Below the pieces are notes generated by a model. The model did no database searches. It saw nothing but the letters and a program-made list of their open reading frames with translations, and was not told where the DNA came from. This document shows positions 37,501 to 53,300 of a stretch of DNA of 64,000 bases, one piece after another. The position numbers and the translations under genes were made by a program. How positions within the stretch are numbered: position 1 is the first letter of the stretch; each line of letters starts with the position of its first letter. Source of the DNA: Pagrus major (lineage: Eukaryota > Chordata > Actinopteri > Spariformes > Sparidae). The stretch spans positions 8,184,446 to 8,248,445 of the forward strand of contig NC_133234.1 of the NCBI RefSeq assembly GCF_040436345.1, written 5' to 3'.

Positions 37501-40500
37501 CACTCCAACAGTTGGAAATGCTACGCTAGGTGTGGAGCTTTGGGTGTTAACTGGGATTAGAGAGTTGCCATGAAAGGTGTTTGGTGAGTGCAAATCGGAT
37601 TGGTTTGACTGTTGCTAAGGAATTTTTAGATATAGTGTTGCTGGCATGCTGACTCGTTCAGGGAGTTGGTGTAGACCTGGCCAACTGGAATGGGTAGGTC
37701 CTACTCGACCTGTGCAAGTGTAATTGATGGTGAGGTCCCATAAGTTTGCGGTGCTGCTGTTGCACAGTGGCCATAACCTTTTGAGAAAAACGTATTGTTA
37801 CCTATATAGCAAGTGTTCCTCTCCTTAATGTACAAGAAGTTACAAGGAACAGTCTGGCAGTCTGGATTGAAGATTATTGTTTTGTTTTGTAGTCCTCTAA
37901 TTTGATTCTATTTGTGATATTCAAGGATATTATGAAGACTGGACAGGATAAAAGCTTGAAGAAATAGGTAATAGGTGGATAAGATTTCACTGTTGGTTTG
38001 AGCTATATTGTACACTGTCTTTATCAGACAATTTACGATAGGTATCAATAAGAAGTTAGATTAAAATGGTTTAAACTCCTCTCTTTCTCCCATTTCTCTT
38101 CCTCTTTGTGTTACCAATGGCAAAACCTCTTGGCTACCCAATCCTGGAGCCCCTTTGTAAAATAATCTGAAATGATTGCATTGAATCTGGAGTTACAATT
38201 TAAACCTACATTCACAATTTTTTCAGCTACCCAGAGGCAGCAAAAACAAGCTGTGAACACAACAGTGACAAACGGTATTATCGCATTTTAGGTTAATATG
38301 GTGAACATGCTAGCAAACAGTCCACTATCCTTTAGCCCTGTTTTTAGTTTCCACTGGAAATATCTGTCTCTTTGGCTGCGGAATGCTCGACTATGTTCAT
38401 CAGCTAATTGTCTGCCTGCTGTTTAGTGCTAAATAGATAGCATGCTTTGAGTTTATCACTGCTTTTGTTGCTTAGAACAGCTGCCTGATTTGCCTGAGAA
38501 TGTAATGAAAGTTGTAAAGTTGTGGGTCGTAAAGTCAAAACAATGAGCTGTCAATGATCTATATTACTGCACATGGCTACTTTTTCATCATTTAAATTGC
38601 CCTTTTATTCAGAAAGTCCCGCCATTAATCAGACTACAGCAGTCTACAAAATAAAAGCTGCATCTTTTCAGTACATAAACATTACGAAAACAAAACATTT
38701 ATCCATCTGCAGGGCCTTACACATTTGTTGTAATCTATAATAATATTGTTTTCACATGGCAGCTTTAAGATAAGGCATTTATTGACTCTGCTGCACACAC
38801 CTCTCTCAGAATTGGACGGCAAAGTTGACAGCGCCTCCTCAGATCTTGGCTGATTAGCTGGGCTGGCTGTCACAGTTATTTATGGCTGCAGACGTTAGCT
38901 TCAGGTGAAAATGGCTAACATGATTAGTAATTGTTGTTGGTCGGAAGTCACGCTCAGTGTGGGTCTCGTCCAGTTTGTCTATTTAAAAAAATAGTGAGTT
39001 TTTTTTATCACTCTCAGATGATCCCTGCCTCCCTCCGACATACCTCCTACATAAGTAACGTTAGCCTAATGTCCACCAACAATTCGAGCATGGGAGCAAC
39101 GTCCCGATGTAACTTTATTGTCCAGCTGAGGCCAGACAATCACCAATCAACATAAGCTGCAGACTCTCGATTATGCTCCGTCTCTGCATCGATGCAGAAT
39201 CTTCCACGTCCTCATCGCGATGCATCTTATTATCGAGAAATGTCCCCACCTCTACTCTATGTTAGAAAAATGGCATAACTTGTTCTTCAAAGAGCTAAAT
39301 CCAAGAGAACTGCAGTATAAATGAGGGCCTGCTGTAGTGCTGCCACCATGGTTAATGCTCCGTTTTCTTTCTAAACCCTGTTTTATTGTCGGGATCCAGG
39401 GTAAACCTTCGCTATGCCAGTCTCTCACATTTAAATGCTGCGGTTTACCTAATGTCATTTGCATTTTTGTCAGGCTCAGTGCACCTGGACGACAGAACTT
39501 GTGGTCTTACCCAGAGTTGTTTTGGAAGGGGCGAAGTTTCTTTTTTTAGCAGGGCTAATCAGTTCACATTGTGACTTAATGATATAACATGTTGATGGAA
39601 TTTTTCACGGTCTATTTTAGAATGAAGTTGATGGAGAATTACCCAGATTTCATCTGAAAGAACAGGTAATTGTCCAAAAATGACATCCCTATAGCAAGCC
39701 AGGTCTTGGACGTTTATATACATTTTGCGAGTATCTAAATAGTATTTGCTAAAAGTCTTCTAATTAAATCTTTGTGATCCTCTTCCTGTAAATGTGTTGA
39801 ATTCACATCATTCACATCCTTTCGTCAGTGCTCCAGACACTCTGGGCAGACTGCTGTGTTCCTGTCAGAGGTCTGTATATCAGGTTGTAATTGATGACAT
39901 TACAGGATCTCATGACTGAATTGAATTATCAGCGACATCTTTGGCCACATCATCTCAACAGCCAAGGTCATAATCAGAATGAAATGTCCTGTTTTTTCTA
40001 AATCTGGTTAGAGAGGTCATCTGCTGATTTTTTCCACATTCCATGCCAACCACATGGGCTGGGCTGATGTGTCAATATTGACAGCCTCGTGTCCTGGATA
40101 GCATAGTATTTACTTAAGTTCAGGTAGTGAAAAACAGGCCCCGAGCAGAGGACTTTGAGTTTTGTTTCCCATTTCTTATGGGAAAATCCTCTCTCAGACA
40201 CTTAAAGTATGTTTTAAATATTATTTATCAGTATCTTCTTTTATTATGGGCCTCATCTACCTCACTCAGTAGTTTCCTTAATTTCCCAAAATGCCTTTGA
40301 ACACCTCCGATCAAAGGTGGGGGGTACAAAAAGGTGTACAATTATTACCCAAGCCTCGTGCCTTCAATAGAGTACTTCCTCTTTTCTTTAGGTCAAAAGC
40401 AGGCCCAGAGCAACTGAAGCATTTCTCTGTTTTCATGTTGCACAACACCTCTGTTCAGTCCTTAACACCCAGCATAGTTAGATTTATTAGTGCTTATTGC

Positions 40501-43500
40501 CATTCTGTATGGGTTGCTCTCTATTAGTGGAACGCACATCACACATCTGTGAGCTGTTACTGAGAAAACTGAAAGTCGGAACAGCTAACGATGTGTTCAG
40601 ACGGCAAGCAAATCTGATTTGTTCTTTTTTTGATTTGTCCACTTTGTGATTTAACTGAAGACACGAGGTACAAGGCCAACCTTATACTTCTATAACATAT
40701 GAAATTGTCTTTGAAAAAGTCACTGCTACTAAGTATACAGTATTTTAATAGTAAAAACTTTAGATCAAGATCGGTCTTCAAGGCATCCACAAGCTACTTT
40801 TGTGGATGTCCTCTACCTTCTGTTTCCATATTTATCATAACTAGCAGATGACTGGAAGATACACCAGTAGAGCGATGCAGCCAAGACAGCCATGCTAACT
40901 CAGATGGCTCTTCCTTGGGTGATCTATTGCAAACAATGCATTGTGAGCTCGTGGCACAAGATTGTGATAGAAAAGAACTATCTTGCATGCAATACCGTCT
41001 TTTAATGGCAAACACGGAAAATTCATAGGCTATTTCAAGTCTGGCTACAGACTATAGGGCAATTATAAAACTGAGAAAGAAGATTACTGTTGAGATTGTG
41101 GTTTGGGATTGTGAAATACTAGATTGTGATTGGCCAGCCCCTTTTTTCACTCTTGCTATTTAAAGCAACATAAACTATCTGAAAGAGTCCAAAAAAAAGG
41201 AGCTAATTATTCTGAACAGTTTATTAAACATCAGTAGATTCATGTTTCAGAATCTTTAAGATATTCCACAAAATCACAGCTGCTACAAAACAACCTAAGA
41301 TGTTTAACAGTGAACAATCACCATTAGATTCTGTAATGAGGAAGAGGAAGAGCAGATGCATTTTTTTTTTCTAGAGTCCTTATCTAGCCAACCTGCCGAC
41401 CAATATCCAAAACTGCCGAAAGCCATTCAGCCTTGATTTTAAATTGACATCGTGAAACAATATGTTGGAGATTTTGGATGAAAATTGTCCCTCCATATTT
41501 AATAAAATTAAAAAAAAAAAATCAAGAACCAATTTGAATTTAGGTTTTATTAAAGAAATACATGGCAAAGCCAATATCTTTTGTAAAAGAACAATATAAA
41601 ATGGGAGAAAATATGTTCTAATGAAGAGTGCGACTGTATAAAAAATTGAATGTGTTTGACAATTATATGAACTGCTGAAGGGATCCGACTACATTTTATT
41701 GTATGGTATTTTTTATTTTGTTTATTTGGCTTTTTTCCTTACCTTTTTGTGTCCAACTGTCGTTTTGTCCTTTTGTGAGGATATATTGTGTGTAGTCATG
41801 GGTTTATTTGTTTTTGCCAGTATCAAATTGAATAAAAAAAAATATATATGTATAAAAAAAAGAGTCTAGAGACACTCCATCAGCTATGTGAGGGTGTACA
41901 TTTGCTTCGCTAACATTAGCTTTGTGTTGGACAAATAAAAAGAACGACTTGATGTCGATACAAGAGAAAAGGTCAAGAGATCACCAGAGTTACAGGGGAA
42001 CATGAAGCACGGAGAGAAGAAGGTAACAAACAGCTGTGGGAGAAGAGAGGAAGAGCAGACACATTGCATTAGCAGAATCAAACTTTTAGCAGTTATTAGA
42101 TTATATATAATTTTTAAATGCAAGAATGGTGACTGATTAGTTGCAAATGAATTTACCCTCACCAGCACACTCGTGCAATCATTTACTCCTCCCTATATAT
42201 GACGGATTGAAGGACTGAGGATAAAGAAATCCAGTAATTTAGTCTATAGGGAGAAGTACATTTCGATTTGGGAGGATTTATGAATCATCATTTTGTCATT
42301 TGTCATTGTGTCATTTTGTGTGACGCACTCAGAACTCGTAAAGAAGCCACCAACATTGATTTAGAAAGTGACTTTTTCAAGACGTTTCATTTGGATTCAC
42401 CCCCCACGTTTAGCTGTCTGACTACAGATATTCAGTATAAACTCATCAAAAATCAACTGAAACGATAAACTCTGGTATATTATTATTATCTGGCCTGAAC
42501 TGAGAGTGCAGTCGCTCTAAAAATACAGCTCACTTCCTCCCTTTTCTTCTGGGCCACATTTATTTTTGTGTTTTCTCTGTCTTGGCTAGGAATTGATTCA
42601 ATTTATTAGGAGAAGTTAATGTCAAAATTGTCAACCAGATATTGAGTCCTTCCTTTTTTTTTCTTTGGAAGCTTTGCACATCAGTCTTTTCTAAAAATAT
42701 AATGTTGTCTGTGTTTGATGACTTACTCAGAGATATACTACAGATTATCTATAGATTCCTCTTGTATTCAGAGGGGTCTAGTTAATGCAGTAATGTCATT
42801 TTGATCATTAAAAAGCAGCTGTCCCATTTTAAACAAATCACATCTCTAGTTATTCTAAATTAGTGAGACATTTCTTGTTTTTTTCATGTGTTCCAGTCAT
42901 GTATGCATGTTGGCGAGTAAATCCTAATTAGGTTTGTTGTATTTGAACCGTTTCAAGTAAATATGGGATTTAGATGACTGCAGTCTGTAATCTGATTTTC
43001 TAATTGAGTCTTGGTTGTTGCTTGTTAGATTTTCAACAGCACAGCCTGCTAAATATAGCGCATCATAAACTGTATCACGTTCGTATGTTTTCTGTCTCTT
43101 TCAGGGTCTCATTAAAATCAGAGGCGACAAATGCTGGAGAGACCTCACCTGCATGGACTACCACTACGAGGTGTGTGTACAGAATCTGTTTAATGTATCC
43201 TCTGTGCGTGTGTGTGTGTTTCCCTGCAGTGACGGTCGTGCCGTTACAGTACATTACGCAAATCTTTCTCACCGTCATGCCCTGCATCTATAAGTTGATT
43301 AAACTGACTGATCTTTTCTTCAGCTGCCGGGCTCTGCTTTCTGTCCTCCTTGACATTTTTTTCCCAGCTTTTTTTCAAAAGCTTTCATGAATTCAGACTT
43401 TAAGGAAAAGTTATCAAACAGTCCATTACATACTATGACGTTCTCGCAACTTCTGAGTGTTTTCACTGAATATTTAATGACTTAATAGTTTTTTTTCCAT

Positions 43501-46500
43501 TAAAAAAAGCTTGTTAGGGACAATAAAACAGGAAACTGGAGTGTAATGATTAATGATAGATTCATTGATATTTAGTCAATAAAATAATCTGTTTATTAAC
43601 CAGTTATTTCAGCTTTGATTATTTATACTTAGTGTTTCCATCAGACGCAAAACTGGACTCTATATTGCAGATTTGTGCATAGTTGTTTTTATTTTTATTT
43701 ATGAATTGTGGTGACTGTAAATATGCCCGGTTACATGTGACTCACTTTGTATTGTTTTGTTCTCATTAGAAAAGAAAAATACTCCTACAAGATGTTAAAA
43801 TTTAACTTTTAAGTGTAAGTTTTGTCGTTCCAAAGTACAATGATAATCAGAAATTCAGTATTATTGGCTGACAGATTACTTCCTCCACTGATTAAGCATC
43901 TCACAATGCTCACAACAGACATCCATTGGCTACACACACCTTTAAAAAATAACTATTCATACCAGTAGACTTTTACTTTGTATTAATAATCTGAATCAGT
44001 AAAGTTATCAATCAAATGTAGTGGAGTAAAGAGTGCAGTATTTGTCACAAAATGAAGTGGATTAGCAGAAATTAAAAATACTCAAGTACAAGTACTGTAA
44101 AATTGTGCTTAAGTATAACCTTGAATAAACTGCAAATTCTAATTTCTTAACTTTTACACTAAGATTTTCATTTATTGTGCAAATGTAATGCATATACAAG
44201 TTACAAAGTACAATGTAAATCTATTTATCAGTTTTACAACAACTACAAACCCAGCTCAAATATCAGTCATTGGTCTTTTTGATTACTAATAATCATATTG
44301 GTATCGGCCCTGACAGATCGATCCGTTACGCAGATACATTTCTATAGTCTCACATTATCATTGGCCCTTTGAGAGCAACCTTAATGCTCATGTAGCCCAG
44401 GATGAAATTTAGTATAAGACCCCTGATTTTTAAAATTAGAGGAGAGATTCAAGCTCACTTTGGTGAGGCGATGCCGGGTACATCCCGGAGAGGTCAGGCT
44501 GACCCCTACAGGCTGAATCACCAATCAACCTTACCTAACCTTTTTGATGTGTTTGAAGTGAGAACCTTCTTGACGTGAGGCAGCAGAGCTAACCACTGAA
44601 CCACAGTGACGCCTCATGATGCACGATGCATGATGCAGTTCTTGAAAAAGTACCAAAATCGATGCAAAGTTAATGCAGAATGAGAGTTATCTTTTTTTCT
44701 TAAGCCACGCATTCTTCTTTCTTGTCAAAATCTGACGCATATGTTGCCCACAACTCAACTCAAATGCTGACAGCTTATTTTGAAATATAAGTGTGTGAAA
44801 GCATTTATGTTTTCTGAGCAGAACATTTGGTACTTGGTTGTTCCTTCATGGGAAAAGTTTGCTGGTGCACAAGAAATTATGCAGTTGGCATTTCCAGACG
44901 CAACAAAAGTGAGAGAGTGAAAGCGTGGTTATCTCGAGTGAAGGAGGAAACAAGAGAAACTCTGATTTTCTCAACATAAAATCCCAAGGCTGTTTGTTGA
45001 CTTCTGAGAAGTGCAGTGCAGAAAAAAAACCACAGCAATGAGCCCTGAGCACCAAAGATACCGCTAAAAACCTATTAAATTACCAGTTAAGACGACACTT
45101 GCTGCGACAGTTTTATTTTGAAATATTCTTGCGGGCAGATGGCCAGCACATCTTGAGAAAAAGCCTAAATCATCCTCTGAAACACTAGTTTGTAAATTTC
45201 CCAAAGGCCTCTTTCCTTTGCCAAACTGAACTTCCAAGACTGATCCAGATGCACAGAAACATTGTGCCTTGGCTTTGTGTCATGAGCGATGACAAGACAG
45301 CAATGAATTCACATCAGGCTAACCACACCAGGGCAACACATTATGGTAACCGCTGTCGTGGGATTCAATAAATCAGCGTCTTGCACAGACCCTGAGGTTG
45401 TGCAAATCCCTTGTTTGTTTTTCCCCTGTGGGACACTCAACCACTGTGACCTACTCTGCTCTGTGTTTCCAACCCGCAGAGGGAGGAGGGCCGTGCATCT
45501 TCTGTAATTAACATAGACAGGAATACACTGGCTCCGATGGGACTTGATGACTGAAGATGACACTCTGACATGTTTTAAGAACACAATATTGAATATTACA
45601 CAGTCTGATATGCACTGGGGATGCACAAACCTTGTATATGAACAGTCTAGTGCACTGCATTGTAAATCTACTGTAATTTATCCCCTGATTTTTAGTTCCC
45701 ATGTTCAGAACATATTTAGCATCGCCATGGAAATCACTATGACTGTGATTGTAAAAACCGCAGGGGTGGTAAGATAAAATATGGGATAGGATATTTTATC
45801 CGCTGCTGCAATTTATTATCTCTATTGCGTGTAAATTATTGAACAGTTTCAGAGTCACTGTCCTCTGTGATATAAATCAAATGAAACACAGGGGAAATCA
45901 TTCTTTGGTTGAACAACTCTGTATATGCAGATTCACCAGTGTGCTTTATGAAGAATGTGATAGTGAGTCACAAGTACAGTACCTTTGTTATATTAAATTA
46001 TATTATAAGACAAAATAGATATTTCCGTGCAGACAGACTATGCTTAGTCAGAAACAAGAGTCTACGTGTTGGTGACTCTGTGAGATTGTACTGAAGCACA
46101 GTGGTGCATTGAGCTAAATGTTATTTATAGCTAAATCCAGCTAAATCTTCATTTAGCGTATTAGCATTTTCTACTTAGCACTGAACACAAAGTAAGCTAT
46201 TTCTGAGGCTAATAGGAATGTCATTAGTTTAGCAAGTATGTGCTTATGAACTAGGGGTTGATCGATATGAGTTTTCCTGGGCCGATACCGATTATCGGAA
46301 ATCAAGGAGACTGAAAACCGATATTTGGAACCGATATTCATTTGCAGTAAAAATGAAAATCTTTGTGTCAAAATTTCCACAACCAGTGACAGAATAAACC
46401 TCAGTACAATTTACTCACTTTAAGAGCTTATTAAAGTGACAACAAGAAACTTTTAAGTGTTTATGAAACAGTCTCCTGATTCCTCTGATGATTTATAAAT

Positions 46501-49500
46501 GACCTGAAACAGCAAACGAGACCATCAGCGAAAAGAAATCAACAAAAACTGAAGGCTCCTCATAGTCACTTTAAGTACAATTATGAGGTACTTTACTTGC
46601 TAACTAGTTACTTTGCAGTATTAATTGTGACGAGTTACCAATCAGATTGTGTGAGAGGATGTTTGCATTAGAGCCAAAGTAGCACATTTTTAAATTAGTT
46701 TATTTTATCAGCAATCTGACGGAAAAATCATCAACACCAATAATCTGAAAATGCTAAATATTGGCCCCGATAATCTGCCAGGGCCAATAATCGGTCTACC
46801 CCTATTATAAACCAAATAAATATTGGAAAAACAAAAGGAAATTGACTATGGTGCCAGAGGGAAACCTTCTTTAGAAAATGTTTTGAAAAGGGCAGGCACA
46901 AAATTGGCAGGTGATATGACAAACCACGTATCTATCATCGTCTAACCTCAACCATTCCAATAACAGTAGGAGAGTACTACCAGTGGAGCCAGTTGGTAAA
47001 TCATGCTGTTGACAAAGCCAGTGCAAAAAAACCCATCTTATTCATCAAGAAAAGCCTTCAGTCGTTCTTTTCTCTTCTTTCAATGAAGAAACACCCTCCA
47101 GTTCTGATATAACATGCTATAATGGCAGCTACGCTAACCTTAGCATCCAGTAGTTCTCGATAGAATATTGATTGGTCCGAATAACTGTGGTCCGGCCGAG
47201 AGCAAATAGCTTGAAGCCTGGCAAGATGGATTTGGTCCGTCTGAACATGGCTTTAGTCTCCATTAAAAACTCACATTAAACCTTATGCAATGTGCTTATA
47301 AATGTAATACAGTATAATCATAACTGTAATTACAGATTGGGCCACCAAAGAACTGTACGGTAGCAAATGTTTTGTGCCACTAAGAAATATCTGTATAGGT
47401 TTGATTTTTTTACCATCTTCATGTAAAACTCTCTTTGAGTTTTGTTCTTCTAAATGACTGTAATTATTTAAGGAAGAGTGACCCAATATAATTATGCAGC
47501 GGTGAAGGAAACTCGAAGGGAACATTGGGCCTGTCACTGACAATTTACACAAAAAACAAGATCTCTTTGAGCTATTCGCTGATGCATTGGTTCCAAACTC
47601 CAGCGACTAAAAGGAACCAAAGACTTGGTTGTTTGTCTATACCATTTGCATTTTAAATGGAGACCAAGAGCAGTTGTTCAACACAAAAAGCAGGAAAATG
47701 TGGACCTTCTACAGTGGCAGCACTGATGAACCGTAATGAGGAGAATCATCTGAAAAATCGAAGTGTCAGCTGGATTTTTTTTTTTTTAACATGTAAACCG
47801 GCGTGGTGTGGCTTCCAATTTACCGCTCTGTGGTTTACATACTGTACAGTATATCTGTGTCTCGTGACAGCCTTATACTTACGCTTGTGTTTGTGCCCTT
47901 TTACGGTTTAAATCGGTTCCTTTCACGTGGTTCTTTATAGCGTCCGTGTGCACTGCTGTTCTATTTTTAACCCAGCTACATAGCAGCAGATGCCTATAGT
48001 GTTTATGTGGACAGGCTAGCAAACATTTGCTCATCACACAGTCTGCAGATAACGCACCATTAGCATGTATTTTTAGTCATTTGTCTGTCTGCCTGTCAAG
48101 TATTCATTCTGCTTATAGCTCTGTCTTTTACCGACTGCTGAGTTAAATATTTGGCTCTTTAGCTGCTAAATGCTCCATCCTGTTCACCAGCTAGTCCCTA
48201 GCATAACCTGTGCGTCGTTTGGTTGTGGGCAGGTCGCGTACAGTGGGATCAGAGCTTTTCCGCTGAAAACAGCCACCTGCTGTGGCTGTAAACGAGATTT
48301 TTGAGAGAGTTAATACTCAGCAGTAACGTCACGGGTCATATGGAAGATGAGCCGGAAGATGCTGAAACACTCCTTAAAGCTAACTAGCTGAATGAAATAA
48401 ATGCTTGCAAAGGCGAAGTATGTTGGGTTTTTAAGGGACAGTTCACCCCTAAATGAAAAATACATCTTTTTTTTTCTGAGCTTTAGTCCTATTTGTCCAT
48501 CTATATTGATTCAGTGAGAGTTGAAAAAATTATGACCCGGTTACTGAAGATAATCCACAGACCTTCTTATTTAGCAACTATTTTCTCTTTTACCAATCGA
48601 CACCCAACAATCATATCCCCGTGTAGAATATTTGATAGTTAATTGATATAATAATTGATACTTTGAGCACCACAAGTTAAGGGCCATCTAGTTCCAAATA
48701 TCTCCAAAACTCAGCAGCTCACACCAAAACAATCTATGGATTGATTGGACGGATAAATTGACTACAGGTAAGAGGAAAAATATGTCTTTTTGATTTTGGG
48801 GGGAAACGTCCCTTTAAAATGTAATTAAATGGAGTCTATTAGAAAACCGGTTGTCACCTGACAAATCTTATTACTATATGGACCTTATTCCATGCTGGGT
48901 CAGTTTCCTTGACCTGCTTTAACCTCAACTGTCAATGGGCAGAGACGGAAGCCACTGGCGCCGGGTGAAGCCTTATTAACCCCCTCTGACACACTGCTCC
49001 CTTTCAAACCTGCAGAGAAACTGCAGATCCCCTCCTGTCCCGACTCTCAGGGGGCTGCGTAGATGTGTTTCGGCATAGTTGGTGTTTTGTTTGCATCGGT
49101 TTGTTTCTTGTAGTGCAGCTAGTTTACAGCCCAGGTGGGGTTGTTTGGTTGTCTGAGGTTACAGGCTCCTTGCCCTCGGATTTCCAGGGCTGTTTTGGTA
49201 AGCTGCAGGTTAAATAACCCCTTTTTCTTTTTTTCCTCCATTCCATGAAAACAATAAGAGCATAGACGAGTGTGGCAGTGTCTTGTTTTCTTTTTTCCCC
49301 CCACCTATTTCTGTGCTATATTTATTTTTCACCACCTCACCTGAGACTGTTTGCATGTTCAGCTATTACACGGTTTGCATGCGACCACATCGCACACACA
49401 CACTTAATCATATGTACACAAACACTGCACAGCTCTGTATGAAACCTCTGAGTGTGTTTTTTTTAAGTGTAGGTGGGATTGCCTTAATTTAAATAAAGTT

Positions 49501-50287
49501 CCATCTTTATTTAGACATGGAAATGTTTCCCTCAAGGTGGAGCACCATAAATTACTCTGCATCTCGGGCTCAGACGAGATTTTAGAGCCAAAGTAAAGCA
49601 GAGGAAACATGCATTTTAAGCAGAAGAAGGAGTCTATGTTTAGAAGATTTATTAAACTTTTTTAATGCATAAGTGCACGGAACAGAAATGCTGATTAAAG
49701 ATCATGGTTATCTTGACAAATGCAGCCTTTTTGACACATTCGATGCCTCAAAGCATCGTCTCAAACATAGTCTGGGTTTCACATTTCTCTCTCCGGCCCT
49801 CCATCTCTTCCCCAGACCCAGCCGGTTCCTAACCCCATGTCGTACTACATGCACCGCTCCCCGTGGTGGTTTCATCGCTTCGAGACGTTGTCCAACCACC
49901 TCATCGAGCTCATCTTCCCGTTCTTCACCTTCCTGGGCAGGCGGATGTGTATGGTCAACGGAGCGGTCCAGATCCTGTTCCAGGTAACTCGCACCGTTCA
50001 CTAACTCACAGGAAATTATGATGACAAACACTGGCGCTGGTTAATCGCGGCATCTTGTCAAGAAAGCTTGTGTTTGAGTTTTATGAAGAGTTTTTTTTAT
50101 CTGTTTTTTTTTTTTACGTCTGAACCTGACTCAACCCATACGAAGTTAAATGTAAGCTTACGCACTGAGTGTGTATTACCCTGTCAAGCACTTGTTACCA
50201 TGGCTACAGCTTGTCTGCTTTTCCTCATATCACTTAATCACTAATTTTACTAGTTTTGGTGGGGTACTACTTTTATGTAATTGTTCA

Positions 50288-50318
<31 letters not shown>

Positions 50319-53300
50319 TAGCGTATACATCATAAACAAAACTCCAGTCCCTCCCTGTGTATTGAGGTGGAGTTACAAGTCTCAGAATGTGAAAACCACG
50401 TGTCCAAAACATCGCCTTTCCAAGAAACACAGTCAAGGCAGTAATGTGAGTTTAATTGTTCAGTCAGAACATTATTATTACATTAAACGTGTTTAATGGC
50501 TGATTTAAGGGGATGTTTTATTACATTTATCTGTGTTTTATCGGATTATCTGTCACCGTAGACTTAAATGTAATTTGTGCATCATGTGCTGTGGATGCCA
50601 GAGCTCATGTTAATGTATCTCAGTGTACCCAGGCTCAAAATAAGTCAGTTCTCACCAGCCACATCTTGGCTGAACTCCTTCACGTGATGGAATACAGTCA
50701 GTCTAGCAGTTGTATGATAAAGTTTTCTACACTACCTGGATGTTGTTTATATCTGTTGTCTTGTCTCTTGTATTACAGGTAGTTCTGATAGTTAGCGGGA
50801 ACCTCAGTTTCCTTAACTGGCTCACCATTGTTCCCAGTCTGGCCTGTTTTGACGACGCATCGCTGGGCTTCTTGTTTCACTCCAGAGGGGGAGCCAAGCA
50901 GGCAGTGCTTGAGATACAGAATGAGGATGCAGCTGGACAGACGCCCAAACCCACCAAAGGTAGTCAGGGACCGTATTCACAAAACATCTGATGGCTAAAA
51001 GTAGCTCCTAACTGGCTGAGTCAGCAGACTGTCCTAAAAATAAAGAGCATAACTTTATAATTACGCTAACTTAATAATTCCTAGGACTTAACAGTAAATC
51101 ACAAATCTCTTTAGGATGAAAGTTAGCTGCTAGTTCTGAGAGATATCAGAGGCCATCCAGAGGACATCATGCTGCCAATGACACCGATAAACATTAATAT
51201 ATTTTAATGGCAGCTAGTTAAAGTCCAGATGAAACAGCATTTCGAGAGTTAATAGCTTCTGTATCGTGACCTATTTCTGAGCGAAACAGGATGTAGCTTT
51301 GGGGGAAATTTGCTCATCAGTATTGTCTAAAATGAATTGAAATTTCTTCTCTAAAAACCACACAGTGCCCCTTTTAAAAAGAATTGAATTGTCTTTTTTC
51401 ATGCGGTTTTTTCAAATTTGACATATGTCCGCAATACAAATCAACTGCCAGTTGTCTTCCAAGAAATGAATGTTGTTGTTAGTGTGACATTACAGTGCGA
51501 CATTTCAGCCAGCAAACCAGTAGCCATGGTATTTTGGAGAAAGGAACCAGGTTTAAAGTGAAGTTTCATCTCAACTTTCAAGGTCCAGTGTGTAGAAATT
51601 AGAGGCATTTAGCTGTGAGATTGCAGACTGCAACTGCAATGGCTGTTAAAACCGTGAAAAATACTAGATCCAGTGTTTTCGGTGTCCATTCTGGGTTACC
51701 GTAGAAACATGATGGTACCAAACGGCGGGCTCTGTGATGGAGGACCTGCTTCCTCCATCCATCCTAATTGAAGTTGTTCCTTGTGCTCCTTTATTTGTTG
51801 AATATTTTATTTCACATTCACTAACACAGACCAGCCAACTGTCAACCAGTCAGTGCAGACATAGCATGTAAGGTCATTCATGAAACATGATGTCAACCCT
51901 GGCCCTTCTCACTTCCTTACTAACAGTGTCTCTCAGCAGCTTTGTGAATAGGTCTTAAGAGGAAACTTTTGGAGCTATTTGGGAGGACTCCCAATGGTGA
52001 GATAAGATCATTTGTAAATCAGAAAAATGCATGAGTCATCATGAGTCATGGACATATACACTTTACCTTTTTTCACTCTTTTTTTTTAAGTGGTTGGTAT
52101 CTCATTTTGGAATCCAGTATGTAAAAAACACTGGTATCACTAACAGTCGAGGCTAATCGGTACAACCGGCCTGTAATGGGTCCGGTCATATTGGAGAGGG
52201 AATTATGAGAAGAAAAGGGATTAGCACTTGGACAGCTGAGGAGCTGGGAAAAGCATGACATATGGTTTATTGGAATTTAATGTGATGTCGCTAACATTTT
52301 TTACAATACAGACTGCTTAGAATGTGGTAAAACAAGAGTGGCCCCTTTATAATTGGTCTCATTGGACCCATTAGTGTCTTTGCTTTATTGTAGGATGTTG
52401 AGTATAAAATAGGCTTCTACCTGCAGTGTGACTGGGTTTTTAATCATTTGAACAGACCCAGAGAGTCTGGGCTAGTGTGAAGAAAGTTTGCTTTGGATTA
52501 CGTTGATGTGTTGAACATGTGTGGATAAGCAGGCAGACACAGGTAGGGAGGAGCTGGCGTGGACTCAGCCAACGTTTGTCAGTACCAGCCGTCCCATGAT
52601 CTAACAGGTCAAACCTTTTCCACCGAGGAAGTGTTAAAGTCATCACACAGACGTACAAGCTTAATAGCACTTAAGTAAACATGAAATGATGAATCCCCTT
52701 CAAGACCAGACACGAACAAATATGTCACCTTTATTTGAGCTGTAATTAAAGTTTTCCCCTGGACCACTTAGTTTCGTTTTGACATGCTGGAATGGAGCTG
52801 GGAGATGCATAATCCTTCTAAAAGTCTAAAAATCTAGCAAGTTAACAAACGCTGTAGCAGCTACTTTAGGCCAAACAGGAACAATTACATGCATTAAAAT
52901 CAGCCAGAACATTTTTGCTTCCAATCCACTAAGCGTCAGTGATATTGGTGAGGTGAGGAACCTTCACAGGGCCCAAAGTGTACTAAAAAACAACACCCAC
53001 AGCCACAGTCTGTTCACCCTGCTGCCATCTGACAAACGATACAGGAGTATCCACTAACGTACCACCAGACTATAGAGCAGCTGTGTCGTTAAAAACAAGT
53101 CATTAAACGGTCTCCAATATCCCTCGCTGTGCTGTTTTTCATGCCATTTCTTTCTTCCTGTTTGTGTGTGTACATACTCTCTGTAATCCAGGTATGCTGA
53201 TGCGTCGGGTGGTGAACGTTTCTCTGGCAGTTCTGATCGGCTACCTGAGCATTCCCGTGGTGATGAACCTGCTGAGTTCCAGGCAGGCGATGAACACGTC

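Noticed and set aside
41376..41870. Possible LINE 3' tail (A-rich, ends in AATAAAAAAA)
   Set aside because: Only composition suggests it; no ORF2 motif could be read with confidence.
44540..44650. tRNA-like or SINE promoter
   Set aside because: No convincing A and B boxes; better explained by a common fish interspersed repeat motif.
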